Shown here: positions 55,170-63,774 of the stretch, one piece after another
How positions within the stretch are numbered: position 1 is the stretch's first letter
Layout of the letters: each line of letters opens with the position of its first letter
Source of the DNA: Holophagaceae bacterium
GTDB lineage: Bacteria; Acidobacteriota; Holophagae; Holophagales; Holophagaceae
Reading direction: 5' to 3'
NCBI GenBank assembly: GCA_025363715.1
Contig: JANYLR010000035.1
Span: forward strand, 1-64,000
DNA length: 64,000 nt
Translations under genes and position numbers: made by a program
Notes under the pieces: model-generated
What the model was told of the DNA's origin: nothing
Seen by the model: the letters and a program-made list of their open reading frames with translations, nothing else
The model's database searches: none

Positions 55170-55657
55170 CTCGCCGGCGGTGCGTCGGTCCGCTTGAGGG
55201 TGCGGAGGTAGCCCACCACCTGGTCGATCTGGTCGGCGGTGAGGGTCTTCCCCCAGGGGGGCATCATGGGCGACAGGCCCACGCCCACCCCACCGCGGCG
55301 GACGGTGTCCTTCAGGTCCGCATCGGCCTTGGCCTTCTGGAAGGCCGGGTCCCCCAGGTCCCGGGGATGGGGCTCGACGTTAAAGGCGTTGAAGCCGTCG
55401 CCGGCGCCGGTCTCGCCATGGCAGGTCAGGCAGTAGTGCTGGAAGACCTGCCTGCCCAGGCGCAGTTCATAAGAGAGCGGCGGTCCAGTCTGGGCGGCGG
55501 CTTCGGCTGGGGTTGCGGTAGCTGGAGCGACCTCGGCGGCCGGTGGGGTCGCCGCCGCGGCCGGTGCCACAGCCTCCTTGCGCCGAGAACAGCCGCTGGC
55601 CGCCACCAGGGCCAGCGCCAGGCCCCAGGCAAGGCGGGAAAGCAACGAGAGCTTCAT
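55166..55657 (-). CDS. Monohaem cytochrome c lipoprotein
   Basis: 163 residues. Lipoprotein signal with lipobox V-A-A-S-G-C (Cys 23), then an Ala/Pro linker and one class-I cytochrome c domain: haem site C-L-T-C-H with G-E-T-G-A-G-D-G, and M-M-P-P-W-G as the axial-Met region. Last gene of the Rieske/b operon; its start overlaps the octahaem gene stop (ATGA). It may deliver electrons from the complex to periplasmic partners. Confidence 0.9.
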   Translation of the reverse strand: MKLSLLSRLAWGLALALVAASGCSRRKEAVAPAAAATPPAAEVAPATATPAEAAAQTGPPLSYELRLGRQVFQHYCLTCHGETGAGDGFNAFNVEPHPRDLGDPAFQKAKADADLKDTVRRGGVGVGLSPMMPPWGKTLTADQIDQVVGYLRTLKRTDAPPAS

Positions 55658-57666
55658 CGCCCACCTCCCTTGGCGGTCTTGAGCGCGGCGGGTTTCTGCA
55701 CCAGGGTCTGGAGGAACGAGGTCAGCTTCAGGGCATCCGCGTCCGTGAGCCCATAGTTCGGGCAACGCACATCAGCCCGCCACTGCTGGGGCCCCTTCAA
55801 CCACTTGTAAGTCCAGCCGGGCTTCAGGCGCCGTCCGGCCTCATTGAGCGGAGGCCCGAAGTAGCCGCCCTTGTCGCCCTGGATGTGGCAGGCCTTGCAG
55901 CCCAGGGTGTCGAAGATGTGTTTGCCTTCCACAGGATCGCGGCTGGTGGCGGGCTGGCCTGCAAAGGGATCCTCGGGGATGGATGGATCGAGATAAAAGG
56001 TCTCGAAGGCCTGGGCGAGGGTGGTGGCCTCCTCCTTCGTCATCCGGAAGACCGGCATGCGGTCCGTGAGGATGGGCCGGATGGTGTAGGACAGCACCAG
56101 GTAGTCGATCACCCAGTCCTTCTGTACCTTGCTGCCTTCAGCCGTCAGTGGCGCGGTGGAGATATCAGCCCCCCTGTCGCCGATCTGGTGGCAGGAGAGG
56201 CAGCGGTAGCGGTCGAACAGGGCGCCCACGCCGCCGCCGGGCACCAGGGAGGCCCGCTGGGCCGGCTGGTGCTGGTAGCGGTCGGGCACCGGGTCCGCGC
56301 CGAGGGCCAGCAGGGCCGTGACCATCGCCCGGTTGTCCTCCGGCGTGAAGCCGTACGAAGGCATCTTTAGGCCCGCACCGAGGGAGCGCGGATCCTCCAG
56401 CTTGGCCTGCAGCCAGGCGGGCAGGGTGTGCTTCACGTCCGTCCGCTTGCCGAAGTCCAGCGAAGCGGCCCGCTTGTCCCCGATGCGGTTGAGCTCGGGG
56501 CCGATGCGATCGGCGGCGCCGCCAACCGCATGACAGGCCGTGCAGCCCAGCTGCCGGAAGAGCTTCTGCCCCTTCTCGGCCAGGGACTGGTTGACGTGGA
56601 CCGGGTCCAGCATCTCCTTCGGGGCCTCGAAGTCCTTGAACTCCGTCACCATGTAGGCCACCACGTCCCGGGTGTCGGCCTCGCTGAAACCGAAGCGGGG
56701 CATGCGGGTGCGGGGGTTGAAGGCCTGGGGATCCCGCAGGAAGGCCAGCAGCCAGGGTTGGGTATTCCTTGAGGCGACCTTGGACAGCTCGGGCGCGGTG
56801 CCGTTCCCCTTGCCCTCGACGGTGTGGCAGGAGATGCAGCGGGCCTCGGCGAAGATCTTCTTGCCGTTGATGGGATCGCCCAGTTTCTCCTCACCAGCCG
56901 TGCGGATCTTCTCAGACAGGGTGCGAGAGGGGACCGTGTTGAAGATGAAGTGTGTCAGGGCCTCGATATCGGCATCGGCGAGGTGGAAGTTCGGCATGGA
57001 AGCGTTGGTGTCCAGTCCCTTGGGATCCTTGAGCCAGCGCTTGAGGGCTTCGCCGCCGGTCTTGAGGGCGACGGATTCCAGGGGCGGCGCCTCGGAGCGG
57101 AAGCCCTCGTGGCCTTTCACCAGATGGCAGGCGAAGCAGCCGGCCTTCTCCATCAGCTTCCGGCCCCGGGAGAGGATGGCCGCGCCAGCCACCTGCTCGG
57201 CCTGGTGGCAGCGGCCGCAGCCGGATTCGATGAAGGGCAGCGGCGTCATGGGCGTGCCGGCATTTTCAGCGTGGCCGTGGGCGTCCTCTTCGAGGGTGGC
57301 CAGGCCCTGGCCGCCGTGGCAGGAGGTGCAGCCGAAGCGGTCGAAGTCCTTGGGCGTATGGAAGCTGCGGGAGTGGAGCCGGAACACGCCGGGGGCACCG
57401 GCCATGGTCTCGTCCTGCACGCCCAGGTGGCAGGTGGTGCAGCGGTCCACCCGATTCTGGAGCCCGGGCAGCCAGATCTGCTGGATTGAGACGGGCCGGG
57501 CCTGGTAGGCCTGGGCCAGCTTCTGGCTCTTGGCCCGGGCGGCACCCAGCTTGGCGTACTCGCGCTGAATGGCCCGGTAGGGCCGCAGGGCGTTCTTCAG
57601 GGGCGAGATGGCCAGGACCGCGAAGAACAGGATGCTGGTGATGGCGAAGAGGCGTCGCAGCGGCAC
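55654..57666 (-). CDS. Octahaem membrane-anchored cytochrome c
   Basis: 670 residues from GTG 57666, which has GGAG five bases upstream; an in-frame ATG 60 bp earlier lacks one. One membrane anchor at ~8-24, then eight C-x2-C-H sites at about residues 76, 113, 150, 177, 277, 375, 489 and 590, spread over several cytochrome c folds (the last four domain-like blocks each have an M-P-x-F/Y-x-axial-Met-type motif). It would take electrons from the Rieske/b core and pass them along a haem wire on the periplasmic side. Multihaem cytochromes of this kind replace cytochrome c1 in some menaquinol-oxidising bc complexes. Confidence 0.88.
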   Translation of the reverse strand: MPLRRLFAITSILFFAVLAISPLKNALRPYRAIQREYAKLGAARAKSQKLAQAYQARPVSIQQIWLPGLQNRVDRCTTCHLGVQDETMAGAPGVFRLHSRSFHTPKDFDRFGCTSCHGGQGLATLEEDAHGHAENAGTPMTPLPFIESGCGRCHQAEQVAGAAILSRGRKLMEKAGCFACHLVKGHEGFRSEAPPLESVALKTGGEALKRWLKDPKGLDTNASMPNFHLADADIEALTHFIFNTVPSRTLSEKIRTAGEEKLGDPINGKKIFAEARCISCHTVEGKGNGTAPELSKVASRNTQPWLLAFLRDPQAFNPRTRMPRFGFSEADTRDVVAYMVTEFKDFEAPKEMLDPVHVNQSLAEKGQKLFRQLGCTACHAVGGAADRIGPELNRIGDKRAASLDFGKRTDVKHTLPAWLQAKLEDPRSLGAGLKMPSYGFTPEDNRAMVTALLALGADPVPDRYQHQPAQRASLVPGGGVGALFDRYRCLSCHQIGDRGADISTAPLTAEGSKVQKDWVIDYLVLSYTIRPILTDRMPVFRMTKEEATTLAQAFETFYLDPSIPEDPFAGQPATSRDPVEGKHIFDTLGCKACHIQGDKGGYFGPPLNEAGRRLKPGWTYKWLKGPQQWRADVRCPNYGLTDADALKLTSFLQTLVQKPAALKTAKGGGR

Positions 57667-57779
57667 GGTTACTCCGTCAGGCCGTCGTTCGGAAACGACT
57701 GCATGGTCCAATGGCAGGAACGGCATAAGGGGCCGTAAAAAAATGACCAGAAAAGGTGCTGTTCATTTCTCAACGGCTC

Positions 57780-58493
57780 CTAAGCGGGGGGATACATGTT
57801 CCAGGGCCAGACCAGGGACCAGCCTGGGCCACGGAAGAAGGTGCCGATGATGGTCAGGATGGCGGCCACGAGCACGAACCAGGTCATGACCCATTCAGGC
57901 AGCGTGACCAGGGTGAGGAAGCGCCGGAAAGGCTTCCCTTTCCCCTCGCTGCGGGCCACGAACATCGCGGCGGCCACGAGCACGGAAGGCACCACGATGG
58001 CCCAGCACTGGAAGGCAGAGAAGAGGATCACGAGGACACCCGTGACGGCGGCGATACCTGTGGCGAGGCGCTTCCGGTCGCCGGACCAGAGGGGGCCTGC
58101 CACGAGGTTGATCCGCGCATAGGGAATCACCACCAGCGCCGTCACCACCAGGCCCGGGATCACCACCCCGGCCACCACGGGCGGGAAGTAGTGCAGGAGT
58201 TCCTGCAGGCCCAGGAAGTACCAAGGGGCCTTCGAAGGGTTGGGCGTCAGCAGGGGATTCGCCAGGTCTTCCAGGGGCGCGTTGAACAGCAGGGCGATGA
58301 CGGACAGGCCGATGACCACCAGCATGAACATGATCACCTCGCGGATGATCAGGTGCGGAAAGGTCATCACCCACTTTTCTTCGCTCTGGCGCAGGGTGGG
58401 CCGGGTATCGGGGCGCACCATGGCCACCCGCTTGGGGACCGTGATGGGGTCGTTGCTTTCCACGGGGGTGAGGGGTTGCGGAGCCTGGCTCAT
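57780..58493 (-). CDS. Cytochrome b subunit IV-like (PetD/QcrC C-terminal half)
   Basis: 237 residues with three to four membrane helices plus a C-terminal extension. The Qo-site region reads [15 protein letters not shown], so the P-E-W-Y motif of bc1 complexes appears as A-P-W-Y, as in menaquinol-type split cytochromes b. It follows the cytochrome b6 gene with a 4-bp overlap. A 113-bp gap without features separates it from the octahaem gene. Confidence 0.9.
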   Translation of the reverse strand: MSQAPQPLTPVESNDPITVPKRVAMVRPDTRPTLRQSEEKWVMTFPHLIIREVIMFMLVVIGLSVIALLFNAPLEDLANPLLTPNPSKAPWYFLGLQELLHYFPPVVAGVVIPGLVVTALVVIPYARINLVAGPLWSGDRKRLATGIAAVTGVLVILFSAFQCWAIVVPSVLVAAAMFVARSEGKGKPFRRFLTLVTLPEWVMTWFVLVAAILTIIGTFFRGPGWSLVWPWNMYPPA

Positions 58494-59254
58494 GGTTCCA
58501 CCTCCTCGCTGGCGTCCTTCTCCGGCGGGCCCTGCACGCCGCCATCCTTCCGGATGCGCCAGATGTGCACCGACAGGAAGAGGATCAGCACCACGGGCAG
58601 CACGACGCAGTGCAGCACGTAGAAGCGGAGCAGGGCGTTCTCGGACACGATGTTGCCGCCCAGCAGCAGGAAGCGGAGGGGCTTGCCGATGAGGGGAGCC
58701 TCCTTGGCCATGTTGGTGCCCACGGACACGCCCCAGAAGGCCAGCTGGTCCCAGGGCAGCAGGTAGCCGGTGTAGGACAGCAGCAGCGTGATCAGCAGCA
58801 AGATGACACCCACCACCCAGTTGAACTGGCGGGGCGGCCGGTAGGCCCGGTGGTAGAACACCCGCAGCATGTGCAGCATGGCGCCCAGCACCATCAGGTG
58901 AGCGGCCCAGCGGTGCATGTTGCGGTAGAACACGCCGTTGTCCACCACGAACTTCAGCTCCTTCATGTCCTGGTAGGCCTGCGGCACGGAGGGGTGGTAG
59001 TAGAACATCAGCAGGATGCCCGTGGCGAAGAGCACGAAGCTGGCGACCATGGTGATGCCGCCCAGCCAGTAGGTATGCGAGAACTTGAGCGTCTTCTCCC
59101 GCACCTTGACCGGGTGGACGTGGAGGAACAGGTTTTCGAAGATGATCAACGACCGGTTGCGGTTCGTGTCGGCCACGCCGTGGCGGACGATGGAGCGCCA
59201 GACCGCGGAGCTGCGGATCCAGGTCGAGAGGGTGGCCAGCTGGAATGTGCTCAT
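58490..59254 (-). CDS. Cytochrome b6-like subunit
   Basis: 254 residues, four membrane helices. Haem ligands: H114 and H128 in helix B (H-x13-H) and H215 and H230 in helix D (H-x14-H), the spacing of cytochrome b6 rather than bc1. An N-terminal ~60 residues extend on the cytoplasmic side. No Cys near residue 40, so no covalent haem ci is expected. It oxidises quinol at the Qo site together with subunit IV and the Rieske protein, whose gene overlaps it by 4 bp. Confidence 0.93.
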   Translation of the reverse strand: MSTFQLATLSTWIRSSAVWRSIVRHGVADTNRNRSLIIFENLFLHVHPVKVREKTLKFSHTYWLGGITMVASFVLFATGILLMFYYHPSVPQAYQDMKELKFVVDNGVFYRNMHRWAAHLMVLGAMLHMLRVFYHRAYRPPRQFNWVVGVILLLITLLLSYTGYLLPWDQLAFWGVSVGTNMAKEAPLIGKPLRFLLLGGNIVSENALLRFYVLHCVVLPVVLILFLSVHIWRIRKDGGVQGPPEKDASEEVEP

Positions 59255-59742
59255 GCCTTCAGCGCCTTTCCGTGCGGGATCACCACACTGGTGTCCACGG
59301 TCAAGTTCCCCGTGGCGTCGGCCCTCACTTCGAACCAGGGCAGCGGATGGGGCGCGGGTCCGTGAGTCACGTTGCCCTCCAGATCGAACTTGCTGCCGTG
59401 ACAGGGACAGGCGATGCCGCCCTCACTGGCGGCGGGCCGCGTGATGCAGCCCAGATGCGTGCAGACGGCAGACATGGCAAACACACCGGCGGCCCCGCCG
59501 ACGATGTAGACCTTCTGTTCCTCGTTGAAGCGGACCGTGCCTTCGGGAAAGTCCGAGACGTTGCCAGCCCGGAAACTGGTCGGGGGCTCGAACAGAACCT
59601 TGGGTTCCAGGAAGTCGGCCACGGTGAGGGCGGCCCCCAGACCCGTCAGGGCGCAGGCGCCCAGGCCCAGCTTTGTGAGGAACTGACGCCGGCCTTCCTC
59701 GTCGGGGGTCATGCCCAGGTTGTCTGCGGTCTCGCTAAGCAC
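59251..59742 (-). CDS. Rieske iron-sulfur protein
   Basis: 163 residues. A twin-arginine signal anchor ([12 protein letters not shown], then a hydrophobic stretch) and the [2Fe-2S] motifs C-T-H-L-G-C and C-P-C-H-G-S-K-F. I chose GTG 59742 because AAGGAG lies seven bases before it; ATG 59712 has no ribosome site. The start overlaps the end of the FAD-protein gene by 8 bp. It accepts the first electron from quinol at the positive membrane face. Confidence 0.92.
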   Translation of the reverse strand: MLSETADNLGMTPDEEGRRQFLTKLGLGACALTGLGAALTVADFLEPKVLFEPPTSFRAGNVSDFPEGTVRFNEEQKVYIVGGAAGVFAMSAVCTHLGCITRPAASEGGIACPCHGSKFDLEGNVTHGPAPHPLPWFEVRADATGNLTVDTSVVIPHGKALKA

Positions 59743-61564
59743 AGGGATGCTCCTTGGTATCGAAGCTCTGCATGGTGATGGTCCCCACGGGGCAGCGCAG
59801 GGCGCAGAGGCCACAGCGGATGCAGGCTTCCTCGTCCTTGAGGAAGACCGAGCCCCTCAGGTCCGCGCGGCTCAGCAGCGGCACTAATTCACCGGCCGAG
59901 GCCGGAATGTTCACGAACCGCGCCGAGGGCACGATCTCGATGCAGTCCTCGGGGCACACGTCCTGGCAGCCGCCGCAGAGGATGCACTCGGTGCCGTCCA
60001 GGGCGCTTTGAGTGAAGATCGTGTTCGTCCAGCAGTGCAGGCAGCGGGCGCCTTCAAGGCGGGCCGCTTCCTCGCCGTAGCATTCCTCCACCTCGGCGAA
60101 TCCCACCCGGCGCAGGGTGGGCCGCATGGGCGGCTTCTGCCGGGGGATGCCTTCGAAATCCCAGGTGCGCTCGTAGCGGTCTTCGACCTCGATCTCGACG
60201 CTGATCTCCGTCTCCGGCGTGGGCCGGCCCCGCAGGAACTCGTCGATGGAGCGGGCCGCCTTCTTGCCGTCGGCGATGGCACTGATGGCGATGCGCGGCC
60301 CGAAGGCGGCGTCCCCGCCGGTGAAGACATCCGGGGCGCTGGTGGCCAGGGTGTCGGGGTCGATGAGGATCCGGCCCTGGCGCGTCTCCACGCTGTCCTC
60401 GGGCCGGAGGAAGGAGAAATCCCCGGTCTGGCCGATGGCCACGATCACCGTGTCCGCCTCGATCACGGTTTCGGAGCCTTCGATGAACTGCGGAGCGAAG
60501 CGTCCGTTCTCGTCGAAGACCCGAGAGACCGCCGTGAATTCGATGCCTGTGGCCGAACCGTCCTTGCCCAGGATCTGCTTGGGGCCCAGCCGGTAGCAGA
60601 ACTTGATGCCCTCGTGCAGGGCCTCCTCGACCTCTTCCACCGCCGCCGGCATCTCGGCCTCGGATTCCAGGCAGCAGACCGTGACGTCGCGGCCCCCAAA
60701 GCGGATGGCGCTGCGGGCCACGTCCAGGGCCTGGACGATGGAGAGGCTGCGTTCCGTGTTGGCCTGGTCCCCGCCGCGGGCGGCGGTGCGGGCCACGTCC
60801 AGGGCCACGTTGCCGCCGCCGATCACCACGACGCGCTTGCCCATCTCCACCTTGTAGCCGAGGTTCAGGTTCAGCAGGTAGTCGATGCCCCGCAGCACGC
60901 CATCCAGCTCGATGCCCGGGATGCCCAGGGTGCGGCTCTGCATGGCACCCACGCCCAGGAAGATCGATGAAAACCCCCGGGCCCGCAGGTCCGAAAGGGT
61001 GAAATCCCGGCCCAGCCGCGCGTTGCACTGCAACTCCACGCCCAGGGACAGGATGGCGTTCACCTCGAGCTGGATGAGGGCCCGGGGGAGGCGGTATTCA
61101 GGCACGCCCAGGCGCAGCATGCCCCCGGCCACCGGCGCCGATTCGAAGATGGTGACCGGATAACCCAGCAGGGCCAGATCGTGGGCGCAGGCCAGGCCCG
61201 CGGGGCCGGAGCCGATGACCGCCACCTTTTCCTTGTAGCGATCCTTGCGGTGGCCGTAGATCTCGGAGAGTACCGAGAAATCCATCATGCTCTCGACCCC
61301 GAACTTTTCGGTGACGAAGCGCTTCAGGGCGCGAATCGACACAGGCGAGTCGATCTCGCCCCGCCGGCACGCGGGTTCGCAGGGGGCCGCGCAGATCCGC
61401 CCGCAGATGGAGGCGAGCGGGTTCGGGCGGCGGGCCACGGCGTAGGCCTCCCGGAACTTCCCTTGCGCGATGAGCGTCACGTACTTGCCCGATTCCGTAT
61501 GGACCGGGCACGCCCACTTGCAGGGGAAGTTTCGTTCAAGCCATTCCTGGCTGACCTCTTCCAT
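59735..61564 (-). CDS. GltD-like FAD/NAD(P)H oxidoreductase with Fe-S domains
   Basis: 609 residues. N-terminal Fer4_20-type domain with six Cys (15, 19, 54, 58, 62, 66); FAD-binding G-S-G-P-A-G (118-123); NAD(P)-binding G-G-G-N-V-A (249-254); ~100-residue insertion with extra Cys; a C-terminal pair of [4Fe-4S] sites, C-I-L-C-G-G-C-x3-C (527-537) and C-I-R-C-G-L-C-x3-C (581-591). This is the glutamate-synthase small-subunit plan, but no GltB is present; instead it overlaps the Rieske gene by 8 bp. It would be the cytoplasmic electron entry or exit of the complex, linking NAD(P)H to quinone. It has no membrane helix. Confidence 0.9.
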   Translation of the reverse strand: MEEVSQEWLERNFPCKWACPVHTESGKYVTLIAQGKFREAYAVARRPNPLASICGRICAAPCEPACRRGEIDSPVSIRALKRFVTEKFGVESMMDFSVLSEIYGHRKDRYKEKVAVIGSGPAGLACAHDLALLGYPVTIFESAPVAGGMLRLGVPEYRLPRALIQLEVNAILSLGVELQCNARLGRDFTLSDLRARGFSSIFLGVGAMQSRTLGIPGIELDGVLRGIDYLLNLNLGYKVEMGKRVVVIGGGNVALDVARTAARGGDQANTERSLSIVQALDVARSAIRFGGRDVTVCCLESEAEMPAAVEEVEEALHEGIKFCYRLGPKQILGKDGSATGIEFTAVSRVFDENGRFAPQFIEGSETVIEADTVIVAIGQTGDFSFLRPEDSVETRQGRILIDPDTLATSAPDVFTGGDAAFGPRIAISAIADGKKAARSIDEFLRGRPTPETEISVEIEVEDRYERTWDFEGIPRQKPPMRPTLRRVGFAEVEECYGEEAARLEGARCLHCWTNTIFTQSALDGTECILCGGCQDVCPEDCIEIVPSARFVNIPASAGELVPLLSRADLRGSVFLKDEEACIRCGLCALRCPVGTITMQSFDTKEHPCA

Positions 61565-61568
61565 GGGA

Positions 61569-62150
61569 CTACTTCGCGATCTCGAAGGCAGCCTGGGTGG
61601 CGCCGGCAACGGCCACGGTCTTCTGGGTGGCCTTCAGCTTGGGGTGCCACACCTTCACGGTGTACGAGCCGTCCGGCACGTTCGGGATGGTGTAGTTCCC
61701 GTCCGCCTTGGTGACGGCGTAGTAAGGCGTGGGACAGGCCACCACGAAGGCTTCCATTTCGGGGTGGACCTTGCACAGCAGGGTGGCCGCGCATTCCTTC
61801 TTGAAGGTGAAGCTCTTGGACTGGCCCTGGGGCCAGGTGCCGAGGTTGAACTTGTCGCAGCAGGCGTCCGGGGAGAACACGTTGTGCAGCACGGCGTCCG
61901 AGTTCAGGTAGTCCACGGTGGTACCCACCAGGACGGGCATCACATGGGGGATGAAGACCAGGTTCTTCTGGTCCATCTTGGCGTGCGCCGCCGGCGGCGC
62001 GAAGGTCTTACCAGGGACGGCGGCGACGTAGACAACGGCATCCGCGCTATCCCGGACACCCTTGCAGGTGACCTTCCCGTGGATATCGCCCGCCTGGACG
62101 CAAAGCGCCGCGCCGAGTCCGAGAGCCGTGAAGAGGATGATTTTGGACAT
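61569..62150 (-). CDS. Periplasmic cupredoxin-like protein
   Basis: 193 residues. Signal peptide (1-20); a cupredoxin-type fold with likely type-1 copper ligands H89 (L-H-N-V), C126, H129 and M132 (L-C-K-V-H-P-E-M); C-terminal ~45 residues resemble a carboxypeptidase-regulatory-like beta sandwich (D-G-N-Y-T-I-P-N-V-P-D-G-S-Y). It would carry electrons in the periplasm between the complex and the outer-membrane porin. It lies 4 bp before the FAD gene and 23 bp after the porin gene. Confidence 0.85.
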   Translation of the reverse strand: MSKIILFTALGLGAALCVQAGDIHGKVTCKGVRDSADAVVYVAAVPGKTFAPPAAHAKMDQKNLVFIPHVMPVLVGTTVDYLNSDAVLHNVFSPDACCDKFNLGTWPQGQSKSFTFKKECAATLLCKVHPEMEAFVVACPTPYYAVTKADGNYTIPNVPDGSYTVKVWHPKLKATQKTVAVAGATQAAFEIAK

Positions 62151-62173
62151 ATCTCGCTCCTTGAAGAATCGGA

Positions 62174-63664
62174 TCAGAACGCGGCCCGGATGACGGTGTT
62201 GATCGATTTGTTGGTGCCGACCCCGGCCTGTTCCGCCTTGTTGTACTCGAGCATGAACTTCACGTTGGCGGCGGCGAGGTAGCTGAAGTTGAGGTTGGAG
62301 ACCTTGAGGGGCTGCACGGTGGTGTCGCCAGGGGTGAGCCGCTCGAAGCGGGCCGAGACGTGGAAGGGCGGGGCGATCACGTAGTCGGCCTGGACGAAGT
62401 AGGCCTTGTAGGTGCGGTCATTGGTGCTGACCAGGGTCAAGTTGTCGGCGCTGCGAAGCTCCAGGGTGTCCTTGCCGTTCAGGTAGACGCCGAACACGTT
62501 CAGGTCTGAGAAGGTCCAGGACGCGAAGAGGCCCGTACGGGTATAGCTGGTGTCCTGCTGGTGGTAGGGGTTGGTTCCATCGATGGGATCAATGACCGGG
62601 CCATTGGCATCCGCCGCCAGGAAGTCCACGCCGGTGGCATTGCCCTTGAGGGCGAGTACGCCGACCCGGAAGGAGTTCTCGCGCCAGTTCTCGGGCGGCA
62701 GCTTGACGCCGTCGGTGTCGCCGTCCAGGCCCATGCCGCCGAACTTGTAGTCGAACCGGACGTAGACGTCCTTGTGGGTGGTGTTGTTGAAGTTTCCGTT
62801 GGGCGAGCCGGTGCTGTTCAAGGCCTCGGCGCCGGAGACCGGAGCGTTGGCGCCCGGGGCGATCTTGCTCATGGCGCCAAAGGTGTAGAAGAACCGGTGG
62901 TTCAGGACGCCGTAGGCTTCGATGCCGCGCACCCGGGCCGGGAGGGAGACCACGCCTGCCGCGTCATCGAGCAGGCCGATGCCGCCCTTGAAGCCGACGG
63001 GATTGTAGTTGAACAGCGAATCCACGCCGTTATCAGTCATGAGCCACATTTCCTGGAACCCGGCGTAGAGGTTCGGCGCGAACTTCCCGATCCGGATGTT
63101 GAAGGCGTGGTCGGGGCCCAGGAGGCTTTCGAAGCCCAGACGGGCGTGCTCGATCTCCGTGCCGGAGCTGCCATCCGCATTCTCCGCGTGGGTCAGCTCG
63201 GCCATGAAGCTCATGTGCTCGCCCAGGGTGCCCGCCGCGAAGAGGTTCACTTCCTGGGGGAACTGGAAGTCGTTATGGACGGTCGTCTTGGCTCCGCTGG
63301 CGTCGGTGCTGGAGGTGTAGACGTTCGCCATCTTCACGTTCACGGCCACGGGGGCGTTGCCGGGCAGCTCATTGGGCCACACCGCATCGGGCCAGACCTT
63401 CTTGTAGGCCTCGGAGCCCAGGGACACGGGTTTCTGCTTGATCAGGTCCTCGGTCTCCTTGGGCAGCCGGTAGCCGTTCAGGCGGAAGGCCTCGCCCATG
63501 GCGTTCAGCTTCGGGTAGATCGTGTGGCAGGTCACGCAGGAGGTCTGGTACTTCCGCGCGAAGATCGGGAAGGCGCCGGCGGGGGCCGCCAGGCCCAGGA
63601 AGATGGCCAGCAGGATGAGGCCGCGGAGCAGGGCGCCGGACCTCGGGTGGGCGGTTGGGTGCAT
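62174..63664 (-). CDS. Outer-membrane porin with N-terminal c-type haem site
   Basis: 496 residues. Signal peptide (ends A-P-A-G-A-F), then S-C-V-T-C-H within the first 20 mature residues followed by P-K-L-N-A-M-G-E-A-F-R, a single haem site, and then a ~430-residue beta-barrel-type sequence ending V-I-R-A-A-F. Porins with one N-terminal haem occur in several metal-respiring and nitrite-oxidising lineages. It starts the operon and could let the haem reach across the outer membrane. GGAG eight bases before the ATG is inside a hairpin (63668-63700). Confidence 0.87.
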   Translation of the reverse strand: MHPTAHPRSGALLRGLILLAIFLGLAAPAGAFPIFARKYQTSCVTCHTIYPKLNAMGEAFRLNGYRLPKETEDLIKQKPVSLGSEAYKKVWPDAVWPNELPGNAPVAVNVKMANVYTSSTDASGAKTTVHNDFQFPQEVNLFAAGTLGEHMSFMAELTHAENADGSSGTEIEHARLGFESLLGPDHAFNIRIGKFAPNLYAGFQEMWLMTDNGVDSLFNYNPVGFKGGIGLLDDAAGVVSLPARVRGIEAYGVLNHRFFYTFGAMSKIAPGANAPVSGAEALNSTGSPNGNFNNTTHKDVYVRFDYKFGGMGLDGDTDGVKLPPENWRENSFRVGVLALKGNATGVDFLAADANGPVIDPIDGTNPYHQQDTSYTRTGLFASWTFSDLNVFGVYLNGKDTLELRSADNLTLVSTNDRTYKAYFVQADYVIAPPFHVSARFERLTPGDTTVQPLKVSNLNFSYLAAANVKFMLEYNKAEQAGVGTNKSINTVIRAAF

Positions 63665-63667
63665 GGG

Positions 63668-63700
63668 CTTCTCCAGGTTTGGGGGGTTGACTTGGAGAAG
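63668..63700 (-). promoter_or_regulatory. SD-sequestering hairpin before the porin-cytochrome gene
   Basis: CTTCTCCA and TGGAGAAG form a perfect 8-bp stem with a 17-base loop; the 3' arm contains the GGAG used as ribosome site. Upstream, CTACCC-N21-GGGTAG (63725-63757) could be a regulator site; the LuxR-type gene lies just beyond it. Confidence 0.45.
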
Positions 63701-63774
63701 CGTGTTCCGACAGCCAGGCAAACACTACCCGGCAAACGCATCAATCTGTCTGGGTAGGTCGCATCAGTACGGCC

